A DNA stretch of 64,000 bases from Acidobacteriota bacterium (GTDB lineage Bacteria; Acidobacteriota; Terriglobia; Bryobacterales; Bryobacteraceae), in contig CANIVU010000006.1 in assembly GCA_947470805.1 (NCBI GenBank), positions 84,733 through 148,732 on the forward strand. Direction: 5' to 3'. Positions within the stretch are counted from its first letter, which is position 1, and each line of letters begins with the position of its first letter. The notes under the pieces were generated by a model that ran no database searches, was not told where the DNA came from, and saw nothing but the letters and a program-made list of their open reading frames with translations. The translations under genes were made by a program, and so were the position numbers. Below are positions 28,646 to 38,061 of the stretch, piece by piece.

Positions 28646-28861
28646 ATGCGCACCACAATCGAACTTCCCGACGAACTCCTCGAAAAAGAGCGCCTACAAG
28701 CCTCCGTCTCCGGCATTACGTTGAAGGAGCTGTTCATCGCAGCCCTGGAACGCCGCCTCGCGACCCCAGCAAAAGTCCGTCACGAACCGCCGGCCATCCC
28801 CGGCCCCGCCAACCTCCATCTCCTGACCCGCGCGGAACTCGATGAAGCCATGTTTGGCTGA
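28646..28861 (+). CDS. VapB-like type II antitoxin
   Basis: A 71-residue protein starting MRTTIELPDELL, the beta strand and first helix of a ribbon-helix-helix DNA-binding domain, followed by GITLKELFIAALERRL, the second helix. The C-terminal part (PANLHLLTRAELDEAMFG) would wrap the toxin. It overlaps the toxin gene by 20 bases, the classic arrangement. A CATACT box eight bases before the ATG may be its -10 element. Confidence 0.85.
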   Translation: MRTTIELPDELLEKERLQASVSGITLKELFIAALERRLATPAKVRHEPPAIPGPANLHLLTRAELDEAMFG

Positions 28862-29243
28862 CACCAGCTTTCTCCTCCCCCTCCTGGTCCGCACCCACGC
28901 CCAACTCGGCCTCGTTCGCCTGCTCTCCAACCAACGCGTCATGCAGAACTACGCCCTCACCGCACGCGCCGCCTGGGACGTCACCACCGACCTGTTATCC
29001 GACGAACGCGTCGACTCCCGGCCAGAGCCGGCCGGTATCGACGAGGCCTCCCCCCGCCTCCTCCGCTATCCGGTTCCAACGCAATCCCTCGTCGCCGCCA
29101 CCTATCTCGCCGCCTTCGCCCTCACCCGCCAGACGGCCCTGGTCACCTTCGACCAAGGCTTCCGCCAATTCCCCGGCTTAACCCTCGAACTCCTTACAAC
29201 CGCTCCAGCCGCGTCGTCGAGTCCCCAAACTCCTTCACATTAA
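28842..29243 (+). CDS. VapC-like PIN toxin, apparently degenerate
   Basis: The 133-residue product starts with the PIN strand CLADTSFLLPLL (Asp7) and ends with LVTFDQGFRQFPGL (Asp104), as in VapC RNases. Compared with the usual VapC layout of this subfamily, about 25-35 residues appear to be missing between LLVRTHA and QLGLVRLLSN, where the helix and the strand before TQLG normally lie. The usual Asp in the LWTDAYLAA motif is Ala85/Ala86 here (SLVAATYLAAFA). Toxin activity is therefore doubtful while the antitoxin looks intact. The last 50 bases overlap the DUF1552 gene on the other strand. Confidence 0.7.
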   Translation: MKPCLADTSFLLPLLVRTHAQLGLVRLLSNQRVMQNYALTARAAWDVTTDLLSDERVDSRPEPAGIDEASPRLLRYPVPTQSLVAATYLAAFALTRQTALVTFDQGFRQFPGLTLELLTTAPAASSSPQTPSH

Positions 29244-30516
29244 TCCCAAATCGGTCCAGCAACGACAAATACAAGCTGCACATCTTCCGGTTGTCCGGCT
29301 TATCCTGCAAATAATCCAACACCCGGCCCGTCTTCAACGTCCCACCCAGCCCGCCAGTCAACAACAAAGGTAACCGGAAGTTATCGTGTTTCCGCCCGAT
29401 CCACAGATTCGAAAGGAACATCAGGCAAGTGTTATCCAACACCGTCCCCTCGCCTTCCTTCATCGAATCCAACTTAGACGCCAGATACGCATACTGGCTC
29501 ACGTGGAACCGCGCAATCCGCTCGTACCCATCATTGTTGTTGGCGTGCGAAGCCGCGTGATGCCCCTCTTTCACGTTCAAAAAGGGATAGTACATCGCCG
29601 ACAAATCCCGCGAAATCAACAGCGACGCCACCCGCGTCTTATCCGTCTGGAATGCAATCGCAATCAGATCGCACATCAACTTGGCGTGCTCCCGCAGATC
29701 CTCCGGCAACCCGTTCGCCGGCCGGTCCATATGCTCCGCCACCTTGTTCCGCCCCTTCGCCGCATCATCAGCGCCAAGCTTCTCTTTCCGCATCCCCTCC
29801 ACGCGCTTTTCCACTTCCCGAACGCTAGTCAGATACTCGTCCAACTTACTCTTATCCGACGACGAAATCTCCCGCGTCAACGCTGTCGCCCGGTCCTTCA
29901 CCCGGTCCAAAACACTAATATTCAACAAACTCCCGCGGTTATCAAAAAGGTTATCCCACGCCTGGGAAGGATACACTTCCACCGGCACCGGCGAGTCCGG
30001 GCTCTGCCACGAAATATGCGAGCTATACGCCATCGAGAAATTCGTCTCGTGATACCCCGTCATCGGCTGTTCGCAAGCCAGCACGATGCTCGATTGCGCC
30101 GTGTCTTCCCCGATCTTGCTCGCAATCATCTGGTCCACGCTGATCCCGGAATGGATCACCGCGCCCCGCGCAATCTTCGCGCCTGACAGCAAACTCCCCG
30201 TCTGCCCCGGATGAATCCCCTGCCCCGTGAGCGCCTTCACATACAGGCCCTCAATCACGTTCAGCTTATGCTTCAACGGCTCCAACGGCTCAAGCGTCTT
30301 GCTCAGCCGCATCGCCGCGCCTTCCCCGCTCGCCGCCCAGTGGTCTTCGTTAATCCCGTTGCCCAGGAACACCACGCCAAACCGCTTCGGGAACGCCGAC
30401 GCTGGCGGCGTATCCGCATACGCGCTCATCGATTCCAGCCACGGCAGTGCCACCGTGCAACCAGCTCCGCGCAACACCGTGCGCCGTGAAAGGACAGATC
30501 CGGATTTCTTCTTCAT
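29194..30516 (-). CDS. DUF1552 domain-containing exported protein
   Basis: The 440-residue protein has a Tat-like leader (LSRRTVLRGAGCTVALPWLE) and the features of DUF1552: FPKRFGVVFLGNGINEDHW, GLYVKALTGQGIHPGQTGSLLSG, SYSSHISW-type segments and LDNTCLMFLSNLWIGRKHDN. The function of the family is unknown; it is nearly always encoded beside a DUF1592-type cytochrome protein, as here, 14 bases downstream of it on the same strand. A role in an extracytoplasmic degradative complex is inferred from that association only. Confidence 0.92.
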   Translation of the reverse strand: MKKKSGSVLSRRTVLRGAGCTVALPWLESMSAYADTPPASAFPKRFGVVFLGNGINEDHWAASGEGAAMRLSKTLEPLEPLKHKLNVIEGLYVKALTGQGIHPGQTGSLLSGAKIARGAVIHSGISVDQMIASKIGEDTAQSSIVLACEQPMTGYHETNFSMAYSSHISWQSPDSPVPVEVYPSQAWDNLFDNRGSLLNISVLDRVKDRATALTREISSSDKSKLDEYLTSVREVEKRVEGMRKEKLGADDAAKGRNKVAEHMDRPANGLPEDLREHAKLMCDLIAIAFQTDKTRVASLLISRDLSAMYYPFLNVKEGHHAASHANNNDGYERIARFHVSQYAYLASKLDSMKEGEGTVLDNTCLMFLSNLWIGRKHDNFRLPLLLTGGLGGTLKTGRVLDYLQDKPDNRKMCSLYLSLLDRFGINVKEFGDSTTRLERL

Positions 30517-30530
30517 GGGGTTCGCCTCAA

Positions 30531-33497
30531 CTAATCGGCCGACTGGGTCGACGCCGGGATTCTCTTCTTCAAAAACTGCGGACTGGTCACAACACTCTCA
30601 ATCAACGTCTGGAACCGGAAGCCGCCCGCCGCCGCCCGCGCCCGCATCGTGTCGACAAGCGCTTCATCGGACAACTGCAGCGAACGGTTCAACGCAAACG
30701 CAACCAGCTTACGGCTGATCGTAGCAACAAAATCCTTCTCGCGGTTCTGCTTGATAAACTCCTGCAGCCCCGCCACGCCCACGCCCACCTTCCCGCCCGG
30801 ATAGGTCGCCGCCGTGTCCACCGGCCGCCCCGCCAGATCGGTCTTCCGCGCATTGCCAACAGGGCCATACCCCTCGAACGCCAGCCCAAACGAATCGATC
30901 TTCGCATGGCACGCCGAACACAGCGCATGCTCCCGGTGCTTGGCCAGCATCTCCCGCAACGGCCGCTCCGACGTGGCTTCATCATGCGGCAACTCCGGCA
31001 CCACCGGCGGCGGCGGCGGAATAATCTCGCCTAAAACCTGCTTCACCACCCACGCCCCGCGCTTCACCGGGCTCGTCCGCAACCCCGGCGAATTCTGCGT
31101 CAGGAACACCGCCATCGGCAACAGCCCGCCCCGCCCGTACTCCGAGGCATCGTCCACCCGCTGCCACCCCTCGCCCTTCACCGGAATCCCATAGTGCTTC
31201 GCCAGCACCGGGTTCACAAAGGTGTGCTTCCCATACAGTAATTCCAGCACCGGCCGGTTATTCACAATCGCGTCTTCCAACAACCGGATCGGCTCCTGGA
31301 ACATCGCCTCGCGCAGCGCATCGTTGAACTCCGGGAACCGCTGCCGGTCCACCGAATTGTTCTTCTCAAACTGCCGGAACATCAACCAGTTGCCCGTAAA
31401 CTCGGTCGCAAACCCGCGCACCCGCGCGTCCTTCAACATCCGCCGCGCCTGCGCCAACAGCACCTCCGGCCGCTGCAAATCCCCCGCCTTGGCATGCTGC
31501 AACAGCTCCGCGTCCGGCATGCTCGCCCACAGGAAATAGCTCAGCCGGTTCGCCAACGCCAACCCGTCCAACGCCACCGTCCCGCCGCTCTTCGCCGGCC
31601 CCTTGCTGCTCCGCAAATCAAACCGGTACAAGTAGTCCGGAGCCATCAGCACACTCACAACAGATTCCCGCAGCGCGTCTTCGTGCCCCAACTCATTCTT
31701 CTTCCGCAGCGTCTGATAATGGGCCAACACCCCGGCCCGCTCCGCCGCCGTCAATGGCCGCCGGTACGCCCGCTCTGCAAAACGAACCAGAGCATCCAAA
31801 TGCTTTGGCTCCGCTGCCGCCTTCTGCTTCTCCAGCCCCCGCAGCGTCTCGTTAATCCCGTCGTAATGAAACCGGATCGCCTTCGCGGCCACCGGGTCGT
31901 TCCCCGGGTCGGCCGCCGCCTTCGCCAGATACTTATCCCGCATCGCCGCAATCACGGCAGTATCGGTAATCTCTTTCCCCACCGGCCGGTCGGCCGAAGC
32001 CTCCGCGCCCTTCCCGTCCACCTCGCCCGCCTGGTTCGTGAAGTACTGCACGAAAGTCCGCGCCGTCGCCTGCGCCGCGTAGTCGAACTCGTTCCACAAC
32101 CGGTCCAACTCCGCCTTCCCCTTCTCATCCAGAACCAGCTCCATCAACGGCCGGTCGTCCCGGAAGAAGCCCAACACACTGTGGTACCCGGCGTTCAACA
32201 GCCGCCCCTTGTCCTGCGAATCATCGGGGAAATAACGCCCCCGCTCGGTCACCATGAACTGGTCCGGAAACACCTTCGCAAACCGCGCAAACGCCGCCTC
32301 GTACCGCGCCCGCTCCTTCGCCGGCACCACCAGGTCCATGTCCGCCGCCCGGCCCTTATTCACCAACGCCGCCCAGCGCGGCGCCCCCTCCATGTGCAGC
32401 CCCGCATACCGCGGAATCACCGGCGCCTTTATCGGCGGATCGGTATCCAGTCGCAGCGAAGCGGGATCAAACTCCCGCCGGTGCGTGGCGTACTCTTCAT
32501 TCTTCCAGTGCAAGAGCGGCTGCGACCCCGCCGGCAAACCCTTCACCTTCGGCGCCGCGAACTGCATCCCCGTATGCCGCCGGATCCGCACCACAAACGC
32601 CTCCATCTCCCCGCACAACTTCGCCCGTTCCGCCGCGTCCGCCGGTAGCGCCGCAAACATCCGCTGCAGCTTAAACACCGGCCCCGCGGAACCCTTCTCG
32701 TTCAACAACTCCCAAACCACCGGCAAATACCGCGAGCTAACATGAAGTTCCGCCGCCACCGCCGCCAACGTTCCCTTGCGATTCCGAACCCGCCACGCCG
32801 CCTCAAAATAATCAGCCAGCTTCACCGGCTGGCGCCCATAAAACGCCATAATCCGCTGCACCGCCCACTTCTCCCGATCGGTCTCAACCAGCATCGTGTG
32901 CGGCGCAAAATCAATCGTGTCCGGCGTCAGCACCATGTGGTTCGCCACATCCCGCGCCGCCTGCAAATACTTGTTCAGCAGCGCCGGCGACATCGTCAGC
33001 GACTCGCCCGAATTATCAAACCCCGCCGGATTCGAAGGATCAATCGGAAACTCCTTCGTGATCTTCATATCCTGCCCGGTCAAATCCCGAATCGTGTAGT
33101 TGTACTCCGCATGGCTCAACCGCCGTGCCGACACCAGCCCCGGGTCCCCGGCCGACTTCCGGATCTCCTCCACCCGCACCCGATGGATCCACCCGATCAC
33201 CGCTTCCGACTCAGCCGCCGGCGGCGCCGGAATCGGCTTCGGCGGCATGTCTTTCAACGTCAACCGTTCGGCAATCAACGCCCAATGCGGATAATCCTTC
33301 GCCACCATCGCCGTCGACGTATACGCGGTCAAATCAAACTGCGCCGCCGGCGTCTTCCCGCTATGACACCCCACGCAATTCTTCGCAATAAACGGCTTCA
33401 CCGTCTGCGCAAACTGCGCATCCAGCCCAGCCGCCGGAGCGCCAAAAGAAGAAACCGCGCAAGCGGCAAAAAGGAAAAGGAGTGCTCGAAATGACAT
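30531..33497 (-). CDS. DUF1587/1592/1588/1585-type exported protein with haem motifs
   Basis: The 988-residue protein has a signal peptide and an N-terminal CVGCHSGK haem c motif of the planctomycete cytochrome type. It continues with LSHAEYNYTIRDLTG (DUF1587), YRRPLTAAERAGVLAHY (DUF1595), ANRLSYFLWASMPDAELL (DUF1592), NSPGLRTSPVKRGAWVVKQVLGE with a second CSACHAKIDSFGLAFE (DUF1588), and a DUF1585 end (FALNRSLQLSDEALVDTM). The domain order is complete. Such proteins are thought to be periplasmic redox proteins linked to polymer use; no substrate is established. The gene begins the unit with the DUF1552 gene. Confidence 0.92.
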   Translation of the reverse strand: MSFRALLFLFAACAVSSFGAPAAGLDAQFAQTVKPFIAKNCVGCHSGKTPAAQFDLTAYTSTAMVAKDYPHWALIAERLTLKDMPPKPIPAPPAAESEAVIGWIHRVRVEEIRKSAGDPGLVSARRLSHAEYNYTIRDLTGQDMKITKEFPIDPSNPAGFDNSGESLTMSPALLNKYLQAARDVANHMVLTPDTIDFAPHTMLVETDREKWAVQRIMAFYGRQPVKLADYFEAAWRVRNRKGTLAAVAAELHVSSRYLPVVWELLNEKGSAGPVFKLQRMFAALPADAAERAKLCGEMEAFVVRIRRHTGMQFAAPKVKGLPAGSQPLLHWKNEEYATHRREFDPASLRLDTDPPIKAPVIPRYAGLHMEGAPRWAALVNKGRAADMDLVVPAKERARYEAAFARFAKVFPDQFMVTERGRYFPDDSQDKGRLLNAGYHSVLGFFRDDRPLMELVLDEKGKAELDRLWNEFDYAAQATARTFVQYFTNQAGEVDGKGAEASADRPVGKEITDTAVIAAMRDKYLAKAAADPGNDPVAAKAIRFHYDGINETLRGLEKQKAAAEPKHLDALVRFAERAYRRPLTAAERAGVLAHYQTLRKKNELGHEDALRESVVSVLMAPDYLYRFDLRSSKGPAKSGGTVALDGLALANRLSYFLWASMPDAELLQHAKAGDLQRPEVLLAQARRMLKDARVRGFATEFTGNWLMFRQFEKNNSVDRQRFPEFNDALREAMFQEPIRLLEDAIVNNRPVLELLYGKHTFVNPVLAKHYGIPVKGEGWQRVDDASEYGRGGLLPMAVFLTQNSPGLRTSPVKRGAWVVKQVLGEIIPPPPPVVPELPHDEATSERPLREMLAKHREHALCSACHAKIDSFGLAFEGYGPVGNARKTDLAGRPVDTAATYPGGKVGVGVAGLQEFIKQNREKDFVATISRKLVAFALNRSLQLSDEALVDTMRARAAAGGFRFQTLIESVVTSPQFLKKRIPASTQSAD

Positions 33498-33526
33498 GAA
33501 TTGGTTTCAGACAGAGAAATGCGGGC

Positions 33527-33561
33527 AAAAAGGGCCTCTCCAGTCTATCGAAGAGAGGCCC
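33527..33561 (-). terminator. Rho-independent terminator of the BNR-repeat gene
   Basis: Read leftward, GGGCCTCTC and GAGAGGCCC form a perfect 9-base stem around a 12-base loop, followed at once by TTTTTGC. It lies 38 bases after the stop of the BNR-repeat gene and before the start of the DUF1592-type gene, separating the two leftward units. Confidence 0.85.
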
Positions 33562-33599
33562 CTTATGACAGGCGCTCAAAGTCGAAACTTCGTTACGGG

Positions 33600-36500
33600 T
33601 TACTGCAAAGGAAACGACGGTAACCGCCCCGGCGTCGCCGGCGCCCCCGCCGCGTCAAAGCTCTTATCCAAAGCCTTCAAATCCACATCCAAAATCACCC
33701 GCAACTTCTCCACCTCCCGCTGCAACTCCCGCGCCGCCACCGCATACCCCTCCACCCAACTCCCCAACGGCCGCCCCGTCCCGCCCCGCGAACTGAACAG
33801 GATCGAATTCACCCGCCCGCTGATCGATGTCGGCGTCCCCTCATACCGCCCCGCCGCAAACGCATCGCCAGAAACCACCCGCCGCATCGCGCTCAACTTC
33901 TGCTCCACCGCCCGCAGATCCTGCAACGCCTTCGCCGGCAACCCCGGCGTCAACGCCGCCGCCGACCGCAACGCCGCCGTCTTCGCCCGCGCCCCTTCCA
34001 TCCCGTCCACAGTCGCGTTCACGGCCTTCTGCAATCGCGAAACCTTCTGCTGGAACTCCGTCAACAACCGGAACTCCGTCTCGTTCGTCCCATCCGACAC
34101 CACGCGGAAGCTCCGCGCCTCGCCCACCGCCGTCAACACGCCGTCCACGCGCGTCTGCATCTGGACTTTATAAACACCCGGCATCACCAGATTCCCCTGC
34201 GGCTGCGGCCGTCCCCCGGCCTCTTCGCTCAAACCATCCCCACCGCCCCGAGCCACGGCCGACACCGGCTCGCGCAAGTCCCACGCCACCCGGTTGAACC
34301 CCTTCGCCGCCGGCCCGGTCACCTGCCGCACCGCGCGCCCCGCCGCATCGGTAATCGTAAACACCACCGCCGGCGGCTCCTCTTCAGCCTCCGCCCGCAA
34401 CGCGTCCAACGTCGGATACGCCGGCGCCGGCCCGTCCTTCTTCCGCTCCGCCTCCCGCCGCGCATCCCGCTTGCTCTTCAACCCGTCTTTCAGAAAATAC
34501 GTGAAGACCGCCCCAAACGGCGGATTCTCCGCCGCATACAGCATCTCTCCCTGCGTGCCCTTCCCCGCCCCGCCCAGTTTCCGCGTCGGCAAGTACAACA
34601 ACGCATCCCGCACCGGGTACAGCTGCGTCTCCCCCGTCATCGATCGCAACGCCGAATAATCGTCCAGAACATAAATCCCGCGCCCAAACGTCCCCAACAG
34701 CAAATCGTTCTCCCGCTTCTGAATCACAATGTCGTGCACCGGAATCACCGGCATCCCGCCCGTAATCGGCGTCCACTTCTTCCCGCCATCGTTCGTGAAG
34801 AAAGCGCCAAACTCCGTCCCCGCAAACAGCAGGTCGCGCTGGATCGGGTCCTCCGCAAACGCCTTCACCGCCCCATTCTCCGGCAGGTTCCCCACAATCG
34901 GAGCCCACGTCCGCCCGCTATCCACAGACTTGAAAAGGTATGGCTTAAAGTCCCCATTTTGATGGTTGTCATAGGCCGCATACATCACGGCAACATCGTG
35001 CGCACTCGCCGCCAGCTTCTTCACATACCCGTTCTCCGGCGCTCCCGCAATCGGAGCCACCTTCCGCCAATCGGTCCCGGCGTTCTCGCTCACGTGGATC
35101 AACCCATCGTCGCTCCCCGCCATCAACAACCCATCCTTCTTCGGGCTCTCCACAATCACGGAAAGATTCCCATACAGCGCCGTCGATTGATTCTTCGCAA
35201 TCGCATCCGGCCCCCACACCTTGCCCATCACCGTCAACTGGTTCCGCTCCAGCGCCCTGGTCAAATCCGGGCTAACAGCCTTCCAAGTCCCGCCCCGGTC
35301 ATCGCTCCGGAAAATCTTCTGCGCGCCAAAATAAATCCGCCCCGCCTTGTGCACGCTCGGCGTAAACGGCGAATCCCAGTTCCACCGTAACGGAGCCTCG
35401 CCGGGCGCCTCCAACGGCTGAATCCCAAACGCCTCTCCCGTCCGCTTGTCCACCCGCGAAAGCCCGCCATTCTGGCTTTCCGCATAAATCAAGTTCGGAT
35501 CAAACGGATCAATCTTCGAAATGAACCCATCCCCGCCCCGCGTCACAAACCAGTCGTCCGTAAGAATCCCATGCCCGCTCTTGGTCCGCACCGGCCCGGC
35601 CAGCGAGTTGTTATCCTGCGTACCGCCATACACGTTATAAAACGGCTTCGCGTCATCCACGCTGATGTCATAAAACTGCGTCACCGGCAGATTGGACTTA
35701 TAAATCCAATTCGCGCCCTTATCCCACGTCTCATACAACCCGCCGTCACATCCAACCAAATAATGATTCGTATTCTCCGGCTCAATCCAAATCACGTGAT
35801 TGTCAACGTGTTTATTCTTCTCCCCCAACGGCCTAACGTTCCGCCCCCCGTCATCGGACACGCGGAACATCACATCGGGAATATAAATCCGGTTCGCCTG
35901 CTTCGGGTCCACATACACCTTGGCGTAGTACATCGGCTGCGCCAGCACGTCATTCACCTTCGTCCAGTTCGCCCCGGCATCCTCACTGCGGTACAACCCG
36001 CTCAGCCGCCCGGTGGCCTCAATCGTCGCGTACATCACGTCCGGCTCACTCGGCGCAATCGCCATCCCAATCCGCCCCAACTCGCCCCCCGGTAGCCCAT
36101 TTCCGGTCATCTTCTGCCAAGTCGCCCCCGCGTCGACGCTCTTATAAATCGCACTCTCCGGCCCGCCATTGATCAGCGTGTAGAAGTGCCGCCGCCGCTG
36201 CCACGCCGCCGCGAACAACACATTCGGGTTCCGCGGGTCCATGACAACATCGGTCACCCCCGTGTTCTCGCTGATGGTCAAGGAAGCCTTCCAGCTCTTC
36301 CCCCCGTCCGTACTCCTAAACAGCCCCCGCTCCCCGCCCGGCCCCCACAGCGGCCCCTGCGCCGCCACGTACACAATATTCGAATCCTTCGGATCAATCA
36401 CGATCTTCGAAATATGTTCGCTCTTCTTCAGCCCCAGGTTCTTCCACGTCGCCCCGCCGTCGTCGCTCCGGTAGACCCCATCGCCATACCCCACACTGCG

Positions 36501-36815
36501 CTGCGAATTGTCCTCGCCCGTCCCCACCCAAACGGTGTTCGGGTTCCGGGGATCCAGCGTCACATAGCCAATCGAATAGCTCCCCTGCTTATCAAACACC
36601 GGCGTCCAAGTCGCGCCGTTGTTCACGGTCTTCCAAACCCCGCCGGACGCCACTCCAACATAGTAGAGCCCCGGATTCCGCGGATGCACGGCAATCGTCG
36701 AAATCCGCCCCGACATCAGCGCCGGCCCAATAGCCCGCAGCTTCAGCCCTGCCACATCCTGTCCAAAGGCAAAGCCCATCAATCCCAGAAGAAGAGAAAC
36801 CATCCGCATGGCCAT
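33600..36815 (-). CDS. Large secreted BNR/sortilin-like beta-propeller protein
   Basis: The 1071-residue protein has a signal peptide (MRMVSLLLGLMGFAFGQ) and many BNR repeats of the SxDxGxTW type (SDDGGATWKNLG, STDGGKSWKA, SVDAGATWQKM, SEDAGANWTKV, SVDSGRTWAPI, TNDGGKKWTPI), which build one or two propellers like VPS10/sortilin and exo-sialidase-like proteins. The C-terminal third is a beta domain plus a helical region (LLTEFQQKVSRLQKAVNA). Such proteins are annotated as glycosyl hydrolases by fold, but no catalytic residues of sialidases were seen. It ends in a clear terminator. Confidence 0.9.
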   Translation of the reverse strand: MAMRMVSLLLGLMGFAFGQDVAGLKLRAIGPALMSGRISTIAVHPRNPGLYYVGVASGGVWKTVNNGATWTPVFDKQGSYSIGYVTLDPRNPNTVWVGTGEDNSQRSVGYGDGVYRSDDGGATWKNLGLKKSEHISKIVIDPKDSNIVYVAAQGPLWGPGGERGLFRSTDGGKSWKASLTISENTGVTDVVMDPRNPNVLFAAAWQRRRHFYTLINGGPESAIYKSVDAGATWQKMTGNGLPGGELGRIGMAIAPSEPDVMYATIEATGRLSGLYRSEDAGANWTKVNDVLAQPMYYAKVYVDPKQANRIYIPDVMFRVSDDGGRNVRPLGEKNKHVDNHVIWIEPENTNHYLVGCDGGLYETWDKGANWIYKSNLPVTQFYDISVDDAKPFYNVYGGTQDNNSLAGPVRTKSGHGILTDDWFVTRGGDGFISKIDPFDPNLIYAESQNGGLSRVDKRTGEAFGIQPLEAPGEAPLRWNWDSPFTPSVHKAGRIYFGAQKIFRSDDRGGTWKAVSPDLTRALERNQLTVMGKVWGPDAIAKNQSTALYGNLSVIVESPKKDGLLMAGSDDGLIHVSENAGTDWRKVAPIAGAPENGYVKKLAASAHDVAVMYAAYDNHQNGDFKPYLFKSVDSGRTWAPIVGNLPENGAVKAFAEDPIQRDLLFAGTEFGAFFTNDGGKKWTPITGGMPVIPVHDIVIQKRENDLLLGTFGRGIYVLDDYSALRSMTGETQLYPVRDALLYLPTRKLGGAGKGTQGEMLYAAENPPFGAVFTYFLKDGLKSKRDARREAERKKDGPAPAYPTLDALRAEAEEEPPAVVFTITDAAGRAVRQVTGPAAKGFNRVAWDLREPVSAVARGGGDGLSEEAGGRPQPQGNLVMPGVYKVQMQTRVDGVLTAVGEARSFRVVSDGTNETEFRLLTEFQQKVSRLQKAVNATVDGMEGARAKTAALRSAAALTPGLPAKALQDLRAVEQKLSAMRRVVSGDAFAAGRYEGTPTSISGRVNSILFSSRGGTGRPLGSWVEGYAVAARELQREVEKLRVILDVDLKALDKSFDAAGAPATPGRLPSFPLQ

Positions 36816-36855
36816 CTATTCTGCCTGAAATGCGTGCCAAGCACCAATTTTCTCT

Positions 36856-37221
36856 TCACAATCTCGGACGATACCGGAACATCATCCCCACCCAAACCTG
36901 GAACGGCAGCGAACCCATCACCCCCGCCCGAAACCAGAACGGCCCCCCGGCCAACTCCCCCATCACCGTCCGCGCGTCCACCACCACCATCAGCAGAAAA
37001 AACACCCCCGCATGCACCCACGTCCGGTGCCCCGTCACGGAAAACGCCACCACACACCCGGCAATCCCCGCCGCCACAATCAACAACAGAAACGCCAAAT
37101 CGTTCCCCGGCAAATACGCCCCCGGAACCACCCGCTCAGCCACCAAATGAAACCCATCGATGGCAAACAGCCCCAGCGGTAACGAAACCACCGTCCGCAC
37201 CCACTGCACGACCGCCTTCAC
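36856..37221 (-). CDS. Small four-span membrane protein of the cobalt operon
   Basis: The GTG start overlaps the TGA of cbtA as GTGA, giving a 121-residue product with about four hydrophobic segments (LAFLLLIVAAGIAGCVVAFSV; VHAGVFFLLMVVVDA). No family was recognised. Its coupling to cbtA makes it the last gene of the nitrile hydratase-cobalt operon; a helper role in cobalt uptake is possible but unproven. A much longer in-frame reading exists upstream but lies wholly over cbtA and is low-complexity. Confidence 0.6.
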   Translation of the reverse strand: MKAVVQWVRTVVSLPLGLFAIDGFHLVAERVVPGAYLPGNDLAFLLLIVAAGIAGCVVAFSVTGHRTWVHAGVFFLLMVVVDARTVMGELAGGPFWFRAGVMGSLPFQVWVGMMFRYRPRL

Positions 37222-37874
37222 TCCAACCACCCCGCCACCGGACCAAGCACCAACCAGAACAGCCCGTTCCCCAGCACCGTCACCACCGAAAACGCGCGAA
37301 TCAAATCCGCCGGAACCACCGCCATCCCCTCCGCCTGCGGAGCCCCCACCAAGTGCGGCAACAAAACCAACACCCCCGCCGCCAAAGTAAACGGCCACCG
37401 CCGCCATCCTTTCGCCACTAGCAGCAAGGCCGCCCCCGTCGCCGCCACAGTCAACACCCACCACACCTGCCGCGCCGCCAAATCAGCCACCGGAACTCCC
37501 GGCGGCTCCGGAGGCAACCCCAACGCCGGGGCCCCCACAAAGGTAACGAACCCAGCCAATCCCCACACCCACCCGTTCCGCCGCGTAATCGGAATCCCCG
37601 CCAACGCCGGGATCGCCACCAGCAACGCCGCATACCCGATCCCGGTCAATACCGTCGAAGCGGCCGTATAGTAGTTCCGCTCCACCCCCTCCGCCGGCTT
37701 CCACTCGGCCTCATGATGGTGCCCCTCATGACCCGCATGCCCCTCGTGAACTTCATACCGCTCCGCCGCCAGAATCCGCGGCACAACGAAGAAATACTGA
37801 AACGCAAACAGCACCGCCCCCGCCATCGCGCCCGCCACCAGCGCCGCGCGCATCAGCTGCTGAAACGGCTTCAT
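37218..37874 (-). CDS. cbtA: CbtA family cobalt transporter subunit
   Basis: The start MKPFQQLMRAALVAG was chosen for the family fit and lies seven bases after cbtB. The 218-residue protein has the CbtA layout: a first membrane span, a His-rich loop (HEGHAGHEGHHHEAEW) expected to bind cobalt, then further spans with the conserved ALGLPPEPPG segment and a late LLPHLVGAP segment. CbtAB is a predicted cobalt importer, often under B12 control; here it sits inside a cobalt-type nitrile hydratase operon, which explains the metal need. Confidence 0.92.
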   Translation of the reverse strand: MKPFQQLMRAALVAGAMAGAVLFAFQYFFVVPRILAAERYEVHEGHAGHEGHHHEAEWKPAEGVERNYYTAASTVLTGIGYAALLVAIPALAGIPITRRNGWVWGLAGFVTFVGAPALGLPPEPPGVPVADLAARQVWWVLTVAATGAALLLVAKGWRRWPFTLAAGVLVLLPHLVGAPQAEGMAVVPADLIRAFSVVTVLGNGLFWLVLGPVAGWLE

Positions 37875-37881
37875 ACACCCA

Positions 37882-38061
37882 CTAGTGGCAGGGGAAACCG
37901 TTGGCGTGACGCGTATCGTGCGTCGCGTTGTGGGCCGCGGAAGGCGTCGAGAACCCCACACAATAAAGCACAATCAACCCAAACCCAAGAACCGCAATCG
38001 CCGGCAGCCGCTCCGCCAGCGGAAGCGTTCTCGACGCGGGTATGGAAATAGAGTTATTCAA
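37882..38061 (-). CDS. cbtB: CbtB family cobalt transporter subunit
   Basis: This 59-residue protein was found by reading the gap between cbtA and the activator gene. A TTG start overlaps the stop of the activator gene, giving MNNSISIPASRT, a single membrane span (AIAVLGFGLIVLYCVGF) and the CbtB signature tail with a histidine series AAHNATHDTRHANGFPCH. It pairs with CbtA as the small subunit of the cobalt transporter. The short length and unusual start make it easy to miss. Confidence 0.9.
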   Translation of the reverse strand: MNNSISIPASRTLPLAERLPAIAVLGFGLIVLYCVGFSTPSAAHNATHDTRHANGFPCH

